Shown piece by piece: positions 1 to 8,487 of a stretch of DNA of 43,404 nt. The notes beneath the pieces were generated by a model that had not been told where the DNA came from, searched no databases, and saw only the letters and a list, made by a program, of their open reading frames with translations. How positions within the stretch are numbered: the stretch's first letter is position 1; each line of letters starts with the position of its first letter. Position numbers and translations under genes: made by a program. The DNA lies in contig CABXVR010000010.1 in the NCBI GenBank assembly GCA_902515565.1, positions 1-43,404 on the forward strand. Reading direction: 5' to 3'. This DNA comes from an uncultured Bacteroidota bacterium. Its GTDB lineage: Bacteria > Bacteroidota > Bacteroidia > Flavobacteriales > Flavobacteriaceae.

Positions 1-29
1 ATACAGATTTCATTAATTACTGGTTAAAT

Positions 30-1262
30 TTATATTTCAAATTCTTTTAGAGTTTCCTTTATAATTGACAATGCGGATAAAAGCTGATCCTCATTTATTA
101 CTAATGGAGGAGCAAATCGAATAATATTTCCATGTGTTGGTTTGGCTAATAAACCTTTTGAAGACATTGATTTACATATATTTAATGCTGTGTCACTATC
201 TTCAGAATCATTAATAACTATAGCGTTCAATAGACCTTTTCCACGAACTAACTTAGCAATATTGCTAGTTTCAATGTATTTATTTATATGATCTCTAAAT
301 ATAGACCCCAGATATTCAGCATTTTTTACAAGCTCTTCATCTCTGATAACTTCTAAAGCTGCCATAGCAACTTTACATCCTAAGGGATTACCTCCAAATG
401 TAGATCCATGTTCTCCTGGTTTAATTGTAAGCATTATTTCATTTGAAGATAAAATTGCAGATACAGGGAAAACACCCCCTGAAAGTGCTTTGCCTAAAAT
501 AAGTATATCTGGCTTGAAACCGTGATGATCACAACATAACATTTTACCAGTTCTACCAATTCCAGTCTGAACTTCATCTGCAATAAATAGTACATTATTT
601 TCTTTACACAAATTATAAGCAGATATCAGGTAGTCATCATCAGGAACAACTACTCCAGCCTCACCCTGAATAGGCTCAACCATAAAGGCAGCTACATTAG
701 GATCTAATAAAGAAGCTTTTAATGCATCAATGTCATTGTAGGGAATAATTTCATATCCAGGCATAAAAGGACCAAAACCAATTGTACTAGAAGGATCAGT
801 TGATGATGAAATAGCTCCCAAAGTTCTGCCCCAAAAATTACCTTCAACAAATATAATTTTCGCTCTATCTTTAGGTATTTTTTTTACTTCATAACCCCAT
901 TTTCTAGCTAATTTAACAGCAGTTTCACCTCCCTCTACTCCTGTATTCATAGGAAGAACCTTATCGTAACCAAAAAAAGAAGTGATAAATTTTTCATATT
1001 GACCTAATACATCGTTGTGAAAAGCTCTTGATGTTAGAGTTAATTTAGATGATTGATCTATTAGTGCTTTAATTATTTTTGGATGGCAATGACCCTGATT
1101 AACTGCTGAATAGGCAGATAAAAAATCATAATACTTTTTACCTTCCAAGTCCCAAACATGAACACCTTCACCCTTATTCAACACAACTGGTAATGGATGA
1201 TAATTATGAGCTCCAAATTCATTTTCTATTTCAATTGCTTTTTCAGATAAAGTTTGATGCAT
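30..1262 (-). CDS. rocD: Ornithine aminotransferase
   Basis: PLP-dependent class III aminotransferase, 410 residues, predicted to transfer the delta-amino group of ornithine to 2-oxoglutarate, giving glutamate semialdehyde in arginine/proline metabolism; cytoplasmic. Visible hallmarks are the [19 protein letters not shown] cofactor-binding stretch (about 106-124), EPIQGEAGV (196-204), the pyridine-nitrogen Asp in FIADEVQTG (D229) and the Schiff-base lysine in LGKALSGG (K258). Length matches the ornithine aminotransferase family (about 400-415), and the VEGGE/DEVQTG wording is more typical of it than of acetylornithine aminotransferase. It stands alone, divergent from rlmD, with a Bacteroidota-type -7 box 30 bases upstream of the ATG. 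Function is inferred from family motifs; acetylornithine transaminase is the less likely alternative. Confidence 0.93.
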   Translation of the reverse strand: MHQTLSEKAIEIENEFGAHNYHPLPVVLNKGEGVHVWDLEGKKYYDFLSAYSAVNQGHCHPKIIKALIDQSSKLTLTSRAFHNDVLGQYEKFITSFFGYDKVLPMNTGVEGGETAVKLARKWGYEVKKIPKDRAKIIFVEGNFWGRTLGAISSSTDPSSTIGFGPFMPGYEIIPYNDIDALKASLLDPNVAAFMVEPIQGEAGVVVPDDDYLISAYNLCKENNVLFIADEVQTGIGRTGKMLCCDHHGFKPDILILGKALSGGVFPVSAILSSNEIMLTIKPGEHGSTFGGNPLGCKVAMAALEVIRDEELVKNAEYLGSIFRDHINKYIETSNIAKLVRGKGLLNAIVINDSEDSDTALNICKSMSSKGLLAKPTHGNIIRFAPPLVINEDQLLSALSIIKETLKEFEI

Positions 1263-1291
1263 ACAAATCGTTTAGTTTTATTAATTTTACA

Positions 1292-1299
1292 CAAATTTA
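1292..1299 (-). promoter_or_regulatory. Putative -7 promoter box for rocD
   Basis: Read on the minus strand this is TAAATTTG, a full match to the Bacteroidota sigma-A -7 consensus TAnnTTTG, ending 29 bases before the rocD start codon. No convincing TTG -33 element is seen at the usual 17-19 base spacing, so the call rests on the -7 box and position. Confidence 0.4.
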
Positions 1300-1356
1300 A
1301 AAATATTTAGTACAGAAATATAAACTGTGACAAATAAATGTCAACAATTTCGATTA

Positions 1357-1450
1357 ATGAGAAGAAAAAAAAATAAAGAGTTTAATAATGTAACAATTGA
1401 AAGAGTTGGATCAAAGGGAAAATCCATTGGAACTGCTGATGATGGAAAAA
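1357..1450 (+). pseudogene. rlmD: Out-of-frame N-terminal fragment of rlmD (TRAM domain start)
   Basis: From the ATG at 1357 a frame reads about 31 residues, MRRKKNKEF followed by NNVTIERVGSKGKSIGTADD and then GK. This is what a flavobacterial RlmD N-terminus and first strands of its TRAM domain look like. The frame then runs into a stop (TGA) shortly after a run of six A at 1446-1451. Removing one A from the run joins GTADDGK directly to TIIIEGGAPGDIV in the frame of the downstream gene. It is therefore the detached 5' end of rlmD, separated by a +1 indel, and not an independent gene. Confidence 0.8.
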
Positions 1451-2764
1451 ACAATCATAATTGAGGGTGGTGCACCTGGAGACATTGTAAATATTCTAAC
1501 AACCAAACAAAGAAAGTCTTACTACCAAGGAAAAATCACAGAATTTCATAAGTACTCAGACATTAGAACACAACCTAAATGTGAACATTTTGGAGTTTGT
1601 GGGGGATGTAAATGGCAACATATCACATATAATGAACAATTAAAATTTAAAGAAGAAGAAGTAAAAAACAATTTAGTTAGAATTGGAAATTTAAAGCTCC
1701 CTAAAATAACTCCTATAAAAGGAGCCATTAATAGCTACTTTTATAGAAATAAAATGGAGTATTCTTTCAGTGATTCAAGATGGTTAAGTCTAAAAGAGAT
1801 TAAATCAAAAAAAATAATTAAAGAAAAAAATGCTTTAGGATTTCATATTCCTGGAATGTGGAACAAGGTAGTTGATATCAACAAGTGTTGGTTACAAGAA
1901 GATATTACAAATACTCTGAGAAATTCTATAAAGAATTTTTCTATCAATAATAATATTCCTTTTTTCAATCATTCTAATCAAACTGGTGATCTAAGAACTT
2001 TAATGATTAGAACAACTAGTACCAAAGAAGTAATGGTATTATTACAATTTTACTCAGATAATAAAAAAAACAGAGAATTACTTTTAGATTTTTTAATTGA
2101 ACAATTTCCAAATATAAATTCATTATTATTTGTAGTTAACAATAAAGCAAATGATACCATATATGATCAAGAAGTAAAAACTTATTATGGAAATAGTTTT
2201 ATTACAGAAAAAATGGAGGGGCTTGAATTTAAAATTAATGCAAAATCATTTTACCAAACAAATTCTGATCAAGCTTATGAATTATATAAAATAATTCGAG
2301 AAGTTAGCGATCTTAAAAAGACTGACATTGTTTATGATCTTTACACAGGAACAGGTACAATTGCCTTATTTATTTCTAAAAGCGTTAAAAAAGTTGTTGG
2401 AATTGAAGCTGTTCCAGATGCGATAGTTGCAGCAAAAGAAAATGCAACGAATAATAAAATATTAAATACTGATTTTCACACTGGAGATATGAAATTTGTT
2501 TTGAATGATGAATTTATTAGACTTAACGGAAAACCTAATGTAATCATTACTGATCCACCAAGAGACGGAATGCATAAAAAAGTAATTCAACAGATAATAA
2601 ATATTTCACCAAAGAAAATAATATATGTCAGTTGCAATAGTGCTACTCAGGCAAGGGATCTAGAACTATTAAAAGATAAATATGATATTATTAATTCACA
2701 AGCAGTTGATATGTTTCCACAAACTCATCATGTAGAAAATGTTGTACTTTTAAAGAAAAAATAA
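1397..2764 (+). CDS. rlmD: 23S rRNA m5U1939 methyltransferase RlmD (RumA type), 5' end frameshifted
   Basis: SAM-dependent rRNA uridine-C5 methyltransferase of the TrmA/RumA family. The open frame shows the [4Fe-4S] cysteines CEHFGVCGGCKW (C62, C68, C71 of the 455-residue open frame) plus a later Cys in DINKCW, a Rossmann motif YDLYTGTGTIALF, the ITDPPRDGMH motif and the catalytic cysteine in IYVSCNSATQ. The first 16 or so residues of this frame (a TTG start giving a sequence unlike the family) are a shadow: the real start is almost certainly ATG 1357, and the TRAM domain is split by an extra base in the A run at 1446-1451. The stop is one base before the next gene, so rlmD and the two following envelope genes probably form an operon. 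Whether the indel is real or a sequencing error cannot be told here. Confidence 0.9.
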   Translation: MKELDQRENPLELLMMEKTIIIEGGAPGDIVNILTTKQRKSYYQGKITEFHKYSDIRTQPKCEHFGVCGGCKWQHITYNEQLKFKEEEVKNNLVRIGNLKLPKITPIKGAINSYFYRNKMEYSFSDSRWLSLKEIKSKKIIKEKNALGFHIPGMWNKVVDINKCWLQEDITNTLRNSIKNFSINNNIPFFNHSNQTGDLRTLMIRTTSTKEVMVLLQFYSDNKKNRELLLDFLIEQFPNINSLLFVVNNKANDTIYDQEVKTYYGNSFITEKMEGLEFKINAKSFYQTNSDQAYELYKIIREVSDLKKTDIVYDLYTGTGTIALFISKSVKKVVGIEAVPDAIVAAKENATNNKILNTDFHTGDMKFVLNDEFIRLNGKPNVIITDPPRDGMHKKVIQQIINISPKKIIYVSCNSATQARDLELLKDKYDIINSQAVDMFPQTHHVENVVLLKKK

Positions 2765-2765
2765 C

Positions 2766-3293
2766 ATGAAGATTCATTTTTATATTTGTCTAATAATTTC
2801 ATTTAGCCTACTAGTAGCATGTGAAAAAGATGATATTTGTGCTGAAACTACTCCCACTACCCCGCAGTTAGTAATAAAATTTAAGGATGCTAATAACATC
2901 AATGAAAGTAAAGCTGTAGAATCACTTGCAGTATATGCAATTGAAAATAATGAGTTAACTTTAATTGAAACAATTAATGGTATCAATGCGGACTCTATAG
3001 CTATACCACTTAGAAATGATATAGGAATTTCAAACTTTAAATTTTATAAAAATCATTCTCAAATTGATGGAGTAATTCAGGGGGAAGAAAATCACTTTTA
3101 TCTTGATTATAACATAGTTAATAAATTTGTTTCAAGAGCTTGTGGATTCATTAATAATTATATTGATTTGTCAGTACTTAATTATGATCCAAATATATTT
3201 GGGACTCCAAATGGAGTTTGGATTAGTGGATATGAAGTTATTAACCAAATAGTAGAAAACGAAAACCAAGCGCATGTCAACATTTTTCACTAA
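2766..3293 (+). CDS. DUF6452-family lipoprotein
   Basis: A 175-residue exported protein. The N-terminus MKIHFYICLIISFSLLVACEK is a lipoprotein signal with the lipobox LLVAC, so the mature protein probably starts at C19 and is anchored in the envelope. The sequence and the location, directly behind rlmD and in front of a DUF6048-type gene, match the flavobacterial DUF6452 family of unknown function. The body has one further cysteine pair (in DDICAET near the N-terminus and in VSRACGF near residue 125). It starts one base after the rlmD stop and overlaps the next gene by 20 bases, so translational coupling in a three-gene operon is likely. No function is known. Confidence 0.8.
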   Translation: MKIHFYICLIISFSLLVACEKDDICAETTPTTPQLVIKFKDANNINESKAVESLAVYAIENNELTLIETINGINADSIAIPLRNDIGISNFKFYKNHSQIDGVIQGEENHFYLDYNIVNKFVSRACGFINNYIDLSVLNYDPNIFGTPNGVWISGYEVINQIVENENQAHVNIFH

Positions 3294-3972
3294 AATATTA
3301 TTGCTCTTAATAATTCCAGTCAGTGTTTTTTCTCAAAAAAATGTAGTTTCAACTGACTCAGTTATTCAAAAGCAAAAATTTGGACTTAGAGTTGGTTTAG
3401 ATTTAAATAAACTTATAAACTCTTCTATAAATAATAATTATGATGGTTTTGAATTAAATGCTGATTATAGAATAAGTGATAAACTATATATAGCTTCTGA
3501 AATTGGTTTAATAGAAAATACTGAGGATGAAGAATATTTAAATTTTACATCTAAAGGAACATATATTAAATCGGGTATTGATTATAATATGTATACCAAC
3601 TGGCTTGATATGCAAAATATGATTTTTGCAGGTTTAAGAGTTGGCTACAGTGATTTCGATCAAACAATAAATAATTACACTATTTATGACACTAATAACC
3701 AAACATGGGGTCAAAGTTTCATAGGTACGTCAATTATAAATGAAAATTTATCTTCACTGTGGTTAGAATTAATAATTGGAGTAAAAGCCGAAATTTTTAA
3801 TAATTTATTTTTAGGCTTTAACCTAGAAGTTAAAAGAATGGTTAACTCAGAAATTAAAAATAATATTCAAAACATGTATGTACCTGGGTTTAACAGAACC
3901 TTTGAAGGAAGTTCCTTTGGTGTTGGTTTTGGTTATAAATTATCTTACCTACTTCCCATTGCAAAGAAATAG
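3274..3972 (+). CDS. DUF6048-family outer-membrane-type protein
   Basis: A 232-residue protein with a cleavable signal peptide (MSTFFTKILLLLIIPVSVFSQ) followed by alternating hydrophobic/polar segments such as GLRVGLDLNKLINSS, MIFAGLRVGYSDFD and GSSFGVGFGYKLSYLLP, which suggest a small beta-barrel in the outer membrane. It matches the DUF6048 family that follows DUF6452 in flavobacteria. It overlaps the preceding lipoprotein gene by 20 bases in another frame, implying coupled expression. The start at 3274 is supported by the intact signal peptide. No biochemical role is known; porin-like or structural roles are only possibilities. Confidence 0.78.
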   Translation: MSTFFTKILLLLIIPVSVFSQKNVVSTDSVIQKQKFGLRVGLDLNKLINSSINNNYDGFELNADYRISDKLYIASEIGLIENTEDEEYLNFTSKGTYIKSGIDYNMYTNWLDMQNMIFAGLRVGYSDFDQTINNYTIYDTNNQTWGQSFIGTSIINENLSSLWLELIIGVKAEIFNNLFLGFNLEVKRMVNSEIKNNIQNMYVPGFNRTFEGSSFGVGFGYKLSYLLPIAKK

Positions 3973-3975
3973 AAC

Positions 3976-4062
3976 TTATAAGTTTTTTTTTGCTTTTTTA
4001 CTACCGTCGTAAAGTTCGTATTTAGCAAAAGTTGATTCTAGCTTAGCATTAAATAGTTTTAT
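3976..4062 (-). pseudogene. Out-of-frame C-terminal tail of the THUMP rRNA methyltransferase
   Basis: Immediately past the T9 run at 4062-4070 (A9 on the coding strand), the neighbouring frame reads IKLFNAKLESTFAKYELYDG plus SKKAKKNL and stops at 3976-3978. Flavobacterial RlmL-type proteins normally continue '...GLRPS(R/K)KIKLFN..LE' to a K-rich end, so these 28 residues are the missing tail of the gene at 4059-5135. The run needs one base more or two fewer to restore the frame. Confidence 0.78.
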
Positions 4063-5135
4063 TTTTTTTTGGATGGTCTTAGTCCAACAAATTTTAAAGC
4101 TTCGTTGTTTGAAGTAATAAACCATGCTGTACTATTTGAATAATTTCTTTTTAATGTATTTCCAATATCAGCATAAAGATTTTCCATGTTTATTTCTAAA
4201 CGCTCTCCATAAGGTGGATTAAAAATTATTTGTAAAAAATCATTACTTGATTTTGAAGTTTTAAAAAAATCATCGTGTCGAATTGAAATAAAAGATTCTA
4301 AGTTTGCATTTTTTACATTGTCTTTTGCTTTTGAAACAGCACTTGGTGCCTTATCAATTCCGTAAATATTGTAATGGAAATCTCTAGTTTTATCCAAAAG
4401 AGAGTTTTCTATTTTTTCAAATAAATCCACATCCCAATCTTTCCATTTTTCAAAAGCAAATTCATTTCTCATCAAATTGGGAGGAATATTACATGCAATC
4501 ATTGCTGCTTCAATTAAAATAGTTCCACTTCCACACATGGGGTCTAACAAATCTGATTGTCCATCCCATCCACTTAGCATTACTAAACCAGCTGCTAAAA
4601 CTTCATTTATTGGAGCTATGTTAGTAGCAGTTTTATATCCTCTTTTATGTAGTGATTCTCCAGATGAATCTAAGGAAACATTACAAAATAATTTATCTAT
4701 GTGAATATTAATTTTTAAATCAGGAAATTTTAAATCAACTGAAGGTCTTTCTCCAGAAATTGATCTAATTCTATCTACAATAGCATCTTTAGCTTTTAAT
4801 GAAATATATTGAGAGTGAGTAAATTTATTTGAATGAACAGTAGAATTTATAGCGATAGTAGATGTTTGATCTATATAATTTTCCCATTTAATTTTATAAA
4901 TTTTATCATACAAATCTTTTTCATTAATAACTTTAAAGGATGCAATTGGTTTTAAAATTTTTATAGCAGTGCGAAGTGCTAAATTACACTTGTACATAAA
5001 ACCCGTATCTCCAAAGAAAGTTACATTTCTTACACCTTTTTTAACTCTTTGAGCACCTAACTGAGTTAACTCTTTTACTAATAGATCTTCAAAACCAAAT
5101 AATGTTTTGGCTACCATCTGAAAATTATTTTCCAT
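4059..5135 (-). CDS. THUMP-domain RNA methyltransferase (RlmL/RlmK-type 23S rRNA m2G), 3' end frameshifted
   Basis: SAM-dependent RNA methyltransferase of the RlmL/YcbY N-terminal half type, expected to make N2-methylguanosine in 23S rRNA. Order of parts: N-terminal ferredoxin-like/THUMP region (about 1-160, TLFGFEDLLVKELTQLGA onward), then a Rossmann methyltransferase with DLLDPMCGSGTILIEAAMIA (motif I, near residue 195-215) and the catalytic NPPYGERL motif near residue 310. The open frame ends artificially at GLRPSKKK because of an A9 run; the genuine last 28 residues are in the adjacent frame down to 3976. The start ATG at 5135 shares a symmetric promoter region with the divergent methyltransferase gene. 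Family assignment is firm; the exact modified nucleotide is inferred. Confidence 0.9.
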   Translation of the reverse strand: MENNFQMVAKTLFGFEDLLVKELTQLGAQRVKKGVRNVTFFGDTGFMYKCNLALRTAIKILKPIASFKVINEKDLYDKIYKIKWENYIDQTSTIAINSTVHSNKFTHSQYISLKAKDAIVDRIRSISGERPSVDLKFPDLKINIHIDKLFCNVSLDSSGESLHKRGYKTATNIAPINEVLAAGLVMLSGWDGQSDLLDPMCGSGTILIEAAMIACNIPPNLMRNEFAFEKWKDWDVDLFEKIENSLLDKTRDFHYNIYGIDKAPSAVSKAKDNVKNANLESFISIRHDDFFKTSKSSNDFLQIIFNPPYGERLEINMENLYADIGNTLKRNYSNSTAWFITSNNEALKFVGLRPSKKK

Positions 5136-5152
5136 AAATTTTAAATAACAAT

Positions 5153-5175
5153 ATCAAAAATACTTTATTTTTGAT
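5153..5175. promoter_or_regulatory. Perfectly symmetric divergent promoter (two -7 boxes in a palindrome)
   Basis: The sequence ATCAAAAATA, a CTT spacer and TATTTTTGAT form a perfect inverted repeat with 10-base arms. Each arm contains a TATTTTTG -7 box matching TAnnTTTG: 5166-5173 faces right toward the methyltransferase at 5194 and 5155-5162 faces left toward the THUMP methyltransferase start at 5135. Leaders would be about 15-20 bases on both sides. The symmetry may simply reflect two back-to-back boxes or may be an operator. Confidence 0.5.
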
Positions 5176-5193
5176 GATCATTAAACTTATTTA

Positions 5194-5922
5194 ATGCCTA
5201 TTAATAATAATTTATATAAATGCTGGTTTGACACGCCTTTTTATCATATTCTCTATAAGAACAGAGACTATAAGGAAGCTGAAATGTTCACTAAGAAATT
5301 AATGAGATTTATCAAGCTCCCACTTAAATCAAAAATTTTAGATTTGGCTTGCGGTAAAGGAAGGCACTCAATTAATTTAAATAAAATGGGATATGATGTA
5401 ACTGGGGTGGATAATTCAATTGAAAGTATAAAAAAAGCAAATGAATATAATAGTCAAACTTTAAAATTTAAAGTTCATGATATGAGAAAACCCTTAGGTC
5501 AAAAATTTGATTTAATTGTTAATCTGTTTACAAGTTTTGGATATTTTGATGATTTTAATGATAATTTAAAAACATTAGAAATTATAAAATCAAGTTTAAA
5601 CGAAGAGGGTTTAGCTGTAATTGATTTTTTAAATATTAAATACGTAAAAAATAATTTAATTAATGAAAACATAGAAGAAATAGATGGAATAAAATTTTAT
5701 CTCAAAAGATTTATTAAAAATGGTTTCTTAATAAAAAACATAAGTTTTAAACATGAATTAAATGAGTATAATTTTCAAGAAAAAGTAAGATCATTAGACT
5801 TAGATGATTTTAAATCAATGTTTAAACAATCTAAAATTGAAATACTTCATATATTTGGGGATTATAAGTTAAATAGTTTTGATATAAATAATTCTAAAAG
5901 ATTAATTTTTGTGTTAAAATAA
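5194..5922 (+). CDS. Class I SAM-dependent methyltransferase
   Basis: A 242-residue soluble protein with a classic Rossmann methyltransferase core: motif I in ILDLACGKGRHSINLNKMGY (about 48-67), the acidic motif II residue in VTGVDNS, a DMRKPLGQKFDLIVNLFTSFGYF segment covering motifs III-IV, and a post-motif strand LAVIDFLNIKYV. The substrate is not indicated; similar flavobacterial proteins are annotated only as methyltransferases. It is divergent from the THUMP methyltransferase, sharing a symmetric promoter, and is followed 6 bases later by the ZIP transporter gene, so the two are probably co-transcribed. Confidence 0.85.
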   Translation: MPINNNLYKCWFDTPFYHILYKNRDYKEAEMFTKKLMRFIKLPLKSKILDLACGKGRHSINLNKMGYDVTGVDNSIESIKKANEYNSQTLKFKVHDMRKPLGQKFDLIVNLFTSFGYFDDFNDNLKTLEIIKSSLNEEGLAVIDFLNIKYVKNNLINENIEEIDGIKFYLKRFIKNGFLIKNISFKHELNEYNFQEKVRSLDLDDFKSMFKQSKIEILHIFGDYKLNSFDINNSKRLIFVLK

Positions 5923-5928
5923 CAACAA

Positions 5929-6609
5929 ATGTATTTATACCCATTTCTTTCTGTAATAATTGGATCTATAATTGTTTTATTTCTTTCAAAAAAAGCTATC
6001 CAAATAAACTCACAACTAACATTAGCTTTTAGTGGTGCATTTCTTTTATCTATTACACTTTTCGACTTATTACCCAGTATTTATTTAGAAAACATCTTAA
6101 ATAATAAATCTGATCAAAAATTAATAGGTTTAATGATTATGACTGGAGTTTTATTTCAAGTAATACTAGAGTTTTTTTCAAATGCTAAATACGATGAATT
6201 AGATTCTAACAAAAATAAATTACCTTGGGTTTTACTTATAAGCTTAAGTATACACGCTTTTATTGAAGGTTTTTCAATTAGAATTGATCAAAATATTTTA
6301 TACGGGATTTTCATACACAAGATTCCAATTGCATTTATTATAACTACATCTTTACTAAGTACAAAAATTAAAAAATTAAAAATTTTGGTTTTTATAATTT
6401 TCTTTAGTCTGATGACTCCATTTGGAACATTCGTCTCAAATAATTCTAGTCAATTTCTTAGTTATTCTTCACTAATTGACTCACTGGTAGTTGGAGTATT
6501 ATTACATATATCAACAACTATTTTATTTAAAACCAGCGAAGGATATAAATTTAATCTAGTAAAAATGGCTTTGGTTGTAGCAGCAATTATTTTAGCTTAC
6601 TTTCTTTAG
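5929..6609 (+). CDS. ZIP-family metal transporter
   Basis: Integral inner-membrane protein of 226 residues with about seven or eight hydrophobic helices, related to ZIP (zinc/iron permease) transporters that import divalent cations. The metal-site signatures of helices 4 and 5 are recognisable as SIHAFIEGFSIR (near residue 100) and IHKIPIAFIITT (near residue 126), corresponding to the HNxxDG and HExP motifs of the family; the second glutamate is replaced by lysine, so ion selectivity may differ. The gene lies 6 bases behind the methyltransferase gene and its 3' end overlaps the convergent DUF4294 gene by 23 bases. Confidence 0.8.
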   Translation: MYLYPFLSVIIGSIIVLFLSKKAIQINSQLTLAFSGAFLLSITLFDLLPSIYLENILNNKSDQKLIGLMIMTGVLFQVILEFFSNAKYDELDSNKNKLPWVLLISLSIHAFIEGFSIRIDQNILYGIFIHKIPIAFIITTSLLSTKIKKLKILVFIIFFSLMTPFGTFVSNNSSQFLSYSSLIDSLVVGVLLHISTTILFKTSEGYKFNLVKMALVVAAIILAYFL

Positions 6610-7258
6610 ATGCCCATATTTTCTTTAAGTAAAATAAATCAGGAATAGATTTTTTGGGAGACGAATATTCTAATATTCCAGATTGAAAAGCTTTTTGTAA
6701 AATATCCTCAATAAAATAATCTTCTTTTACTTCTAACGGAGAATAAGTTTCTTTTAATGATAAATTAAAAGCTTTTGCTGTTACATTAAATATAAATGCA
6801 TTAAATCCCCTTTTAAGATCTTTAATAACCTCAAAAACCGTGAAGTCAGTTTGCCTATTAATTAATTTAATTAGTATTTGTCCTTCAGTTCTAGTTAGCT
6901 TTTTTAATTCATCTGTTAACTCTCCTTCATAATATCTCTGAATCTGTTTGATGTACTTTTTTTTGCTTCTCTTTCTTTTTATATTATTTAATCTTGAATA
7001 TAGAGTGTCAAGTCTAATAGAGGCTAACTTAGCATAAGGATATACTTTAATCGTCTTTCTTTTTAAAATTAAATACTTGACAAGTTTTTCTCTGTTAGAA
7101 AATCTAATTTTAGGCAAAAGAATTACTTCATTTAATTCAATAAAATTTTTCATAATTGAATCATCCTTGATAAGTAAATAATTTTCTTCTATTTGATTTT
7201 TTTGAGAAAAAGTCAATAGACTGTAAAAACTAATAAATATTAATAAATAATTTTTCAT
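6587..7258 (-). CDS. DUF4294-family exported protein
   Basis: A 223-residue protein with an N-terminal signal peptide (MKNYLLIFISFYSLLTFSQKN). The central region, VYPYAKLASIRLDTLYSRLN followed by a basic stretch (KRKRSKKKYIK), then YYEGELTDELKKLTRTEGQI and LIKLINRQTDFTVFEVI, is characteristic of DUF4294, an uncharacterised Bacteroidota family frequently found next to M42 peptidase genes. Secreted or periplasmic location is inferred from the signal peptide. It is divergent from the M42 peptidase gene and converges with and overlaps the ZIP transporter gene by 23 bases. No function is known. Confidence 0.85.
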   Translation of the reverse strand: MKNYLLIFISFYSLLTFSQKNQIEENYLLIKDDSIMKNFIELNEVILLPKIRFSNREKLVKYLILKRKTIKVYPYAKLASIRLDTLYSRLNNIKRKRSKKKYIKQIQRYYEGELTDELKKLTRTEGQILIKLINRQTDFTVFEVIKDLKRGFNAFIFNVTAKAFNLSLKETYSPLEVKEDYFIEDILQKAFQSGILEYSSPKKSIPDLFYLKKIWASKESKLK

Positions 7259-7272
7259 GTATTAATTTGTCA

Positions 7273-7280
7273 CAAAAATA
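7273..7280 (-). promoter_or_regulatory. Putative -7 promoter box for the DUF4294 gene
   Basis: On the minus strand this reads TATTTTTG, matching TAnnTTTG, 14 bases upstream of the DUF4294 start codon. The transcript would have a very short leader. No clear TTG -33 element is seen. Confidence 0.35.
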
Positions 7281-7395
7281 CCTATAAATCACTATAACAG
7301 AATATTGAAAGTTAATTAATATTGAAAATACTAAACAATTAAAATAATTCATATTATTTTTACCTTGTATCAAAATCAATAAAAAATATAATTAA

Positions 7396-8484
7396 ATGGC
7401 TAAAAAAAGTTTATTAAATAAAAAATCTTTAGAGTTTTTAAAGAAATATTTAAATAACCCATCCCCTACTGGATATGAGTGGGAAGGGCAAAAGATTTGG
7501 ATGAAATATTTAAAACCTTATGTTGACGAGTTTATAACTGATACTTATGGTACAGCTGTTGCTGTTATTAATCCAAATGCCAAATATAAAGTTGTAATTG
7601 AAGGGCATGCCGATGAAATTTCATGGTATGTTAATTATATTAGTGATAACGGTCTTATATATGTAATTAGAAATGGAGGAAGTGATCACCAAATTGCACC
7701 GAGTAAAATAGTTGATATTCATACCAAAAAAGGAATTGTCAAAGGGGTCTTTGGATGGCCAGCAATTCATACTAGAAAATCTGGAAAAGAGGAAACTCCA
7801 AAGATCGATAATATATTTATCGATGTAGGTTGTAAAACTAAAGAAGATGTTGAGAAATTAGGTGTTCATGTTGGTTGTGTTATCACTTATCCAGATGAAT
7901 TTCATATTTTAAATAAGGAAAATTTCGTTTGTAGAGCCTTAGATAATAGAATGGGAGGTTTTATGATTGCAGAAGTAGCAAGATTAATTAAAGAAAATAA
8001 GAAAAAGCTACCTTTTGGTTTATATATTACAAATTCTGTTCAAGAAGAAATTGGATTAAGAGGAGCTCAAATGATAACAGATACAATAAAGCCTAATGTT
8101 GCGATAGTAACTGATGTAACTCATGATACAACTACACCCATGATTGACAAGAAAAAGGAAGGGTTTTGTGAACTAGATAAAGGTCCTGTAATTGCTTATG
8201 CACCTGCAGTTCAGCAAAAATTAAGAGATTTAATCATTCAGACTGCGAAGAAAAATAAAATTCCCATTCAAAGAGCTGCTTTATCAAGAGCTACTGGTAC
8301 TGATACTGATGCATTTGCATACAGCAATGGAGGTGTTGCTTCAGCATTAATTTCACTGCCTTTAAGGTATATGCATACAACTGTTGAAATGGTCCACAGA
8401 AATGATATTGAAAATGTTATTAAATTAATTTACGAATCTCTCCTTGAAATAAAAAACAATGAAGATTTTAGTTATTTTAAATAA
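7396..8484 (+). CDS. M42-family metallo-aminopeptidase
   Basis: Dinuclear-metal aminopeptidase/endoglucanase-like protein of 362 residues, cytoplasmic, expected to remove N-terminal amino acids from peptides. The five metal ligands and catalytic pair are visible: H71 and the supporting D73 in IEGHADEIS, bridging D183 in CRALDNRMGG, general base and ligand E217/E218 in VQEEIGLRGA, D240 in VTDVTHD and the C-terminal His in RYMHTTVEMVHRND. The N-terminal NNPSPTGYEW motif is typical of M42. Length is normal for the family. It is transcribed alone, divergent from DUF4294 and convergent with the symporter gene (3-base gap). Confidence 0.93.
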   Translation: MAKKSLLNKKSLEFLKKYLNNPSPTGYEWEGQKIWMKYLKPYVDEFITDTYGTAVAVINPNAKYKVVIEGHADEISWYVNYISDNGLIYVIRNGGSDHQIAPSKIVDIHTKKGIVKGVFGWPAIHTRKSGKEETPKIDNIFIDVGCKTKEDVEKLGVHVGCVITYPDEFHILNKENFVCRALDNRMGGFMIAEVARLIKENKKKLPFGLYITNSVQEEIGLRGAQMITDTIKPNVAIVTDVTHDTTTPMIDKKKEGFCELDKGPVIAYAPAVQQKLRDLIIQTAKKNKIPIQRAALSRATGTDTDAFAYSNGGVASALISLPLRYMHTTVEMVHRNDIENVIKLIYESLLEIKNNEDFSYFK

Positions 8485-8487
8485 TTT

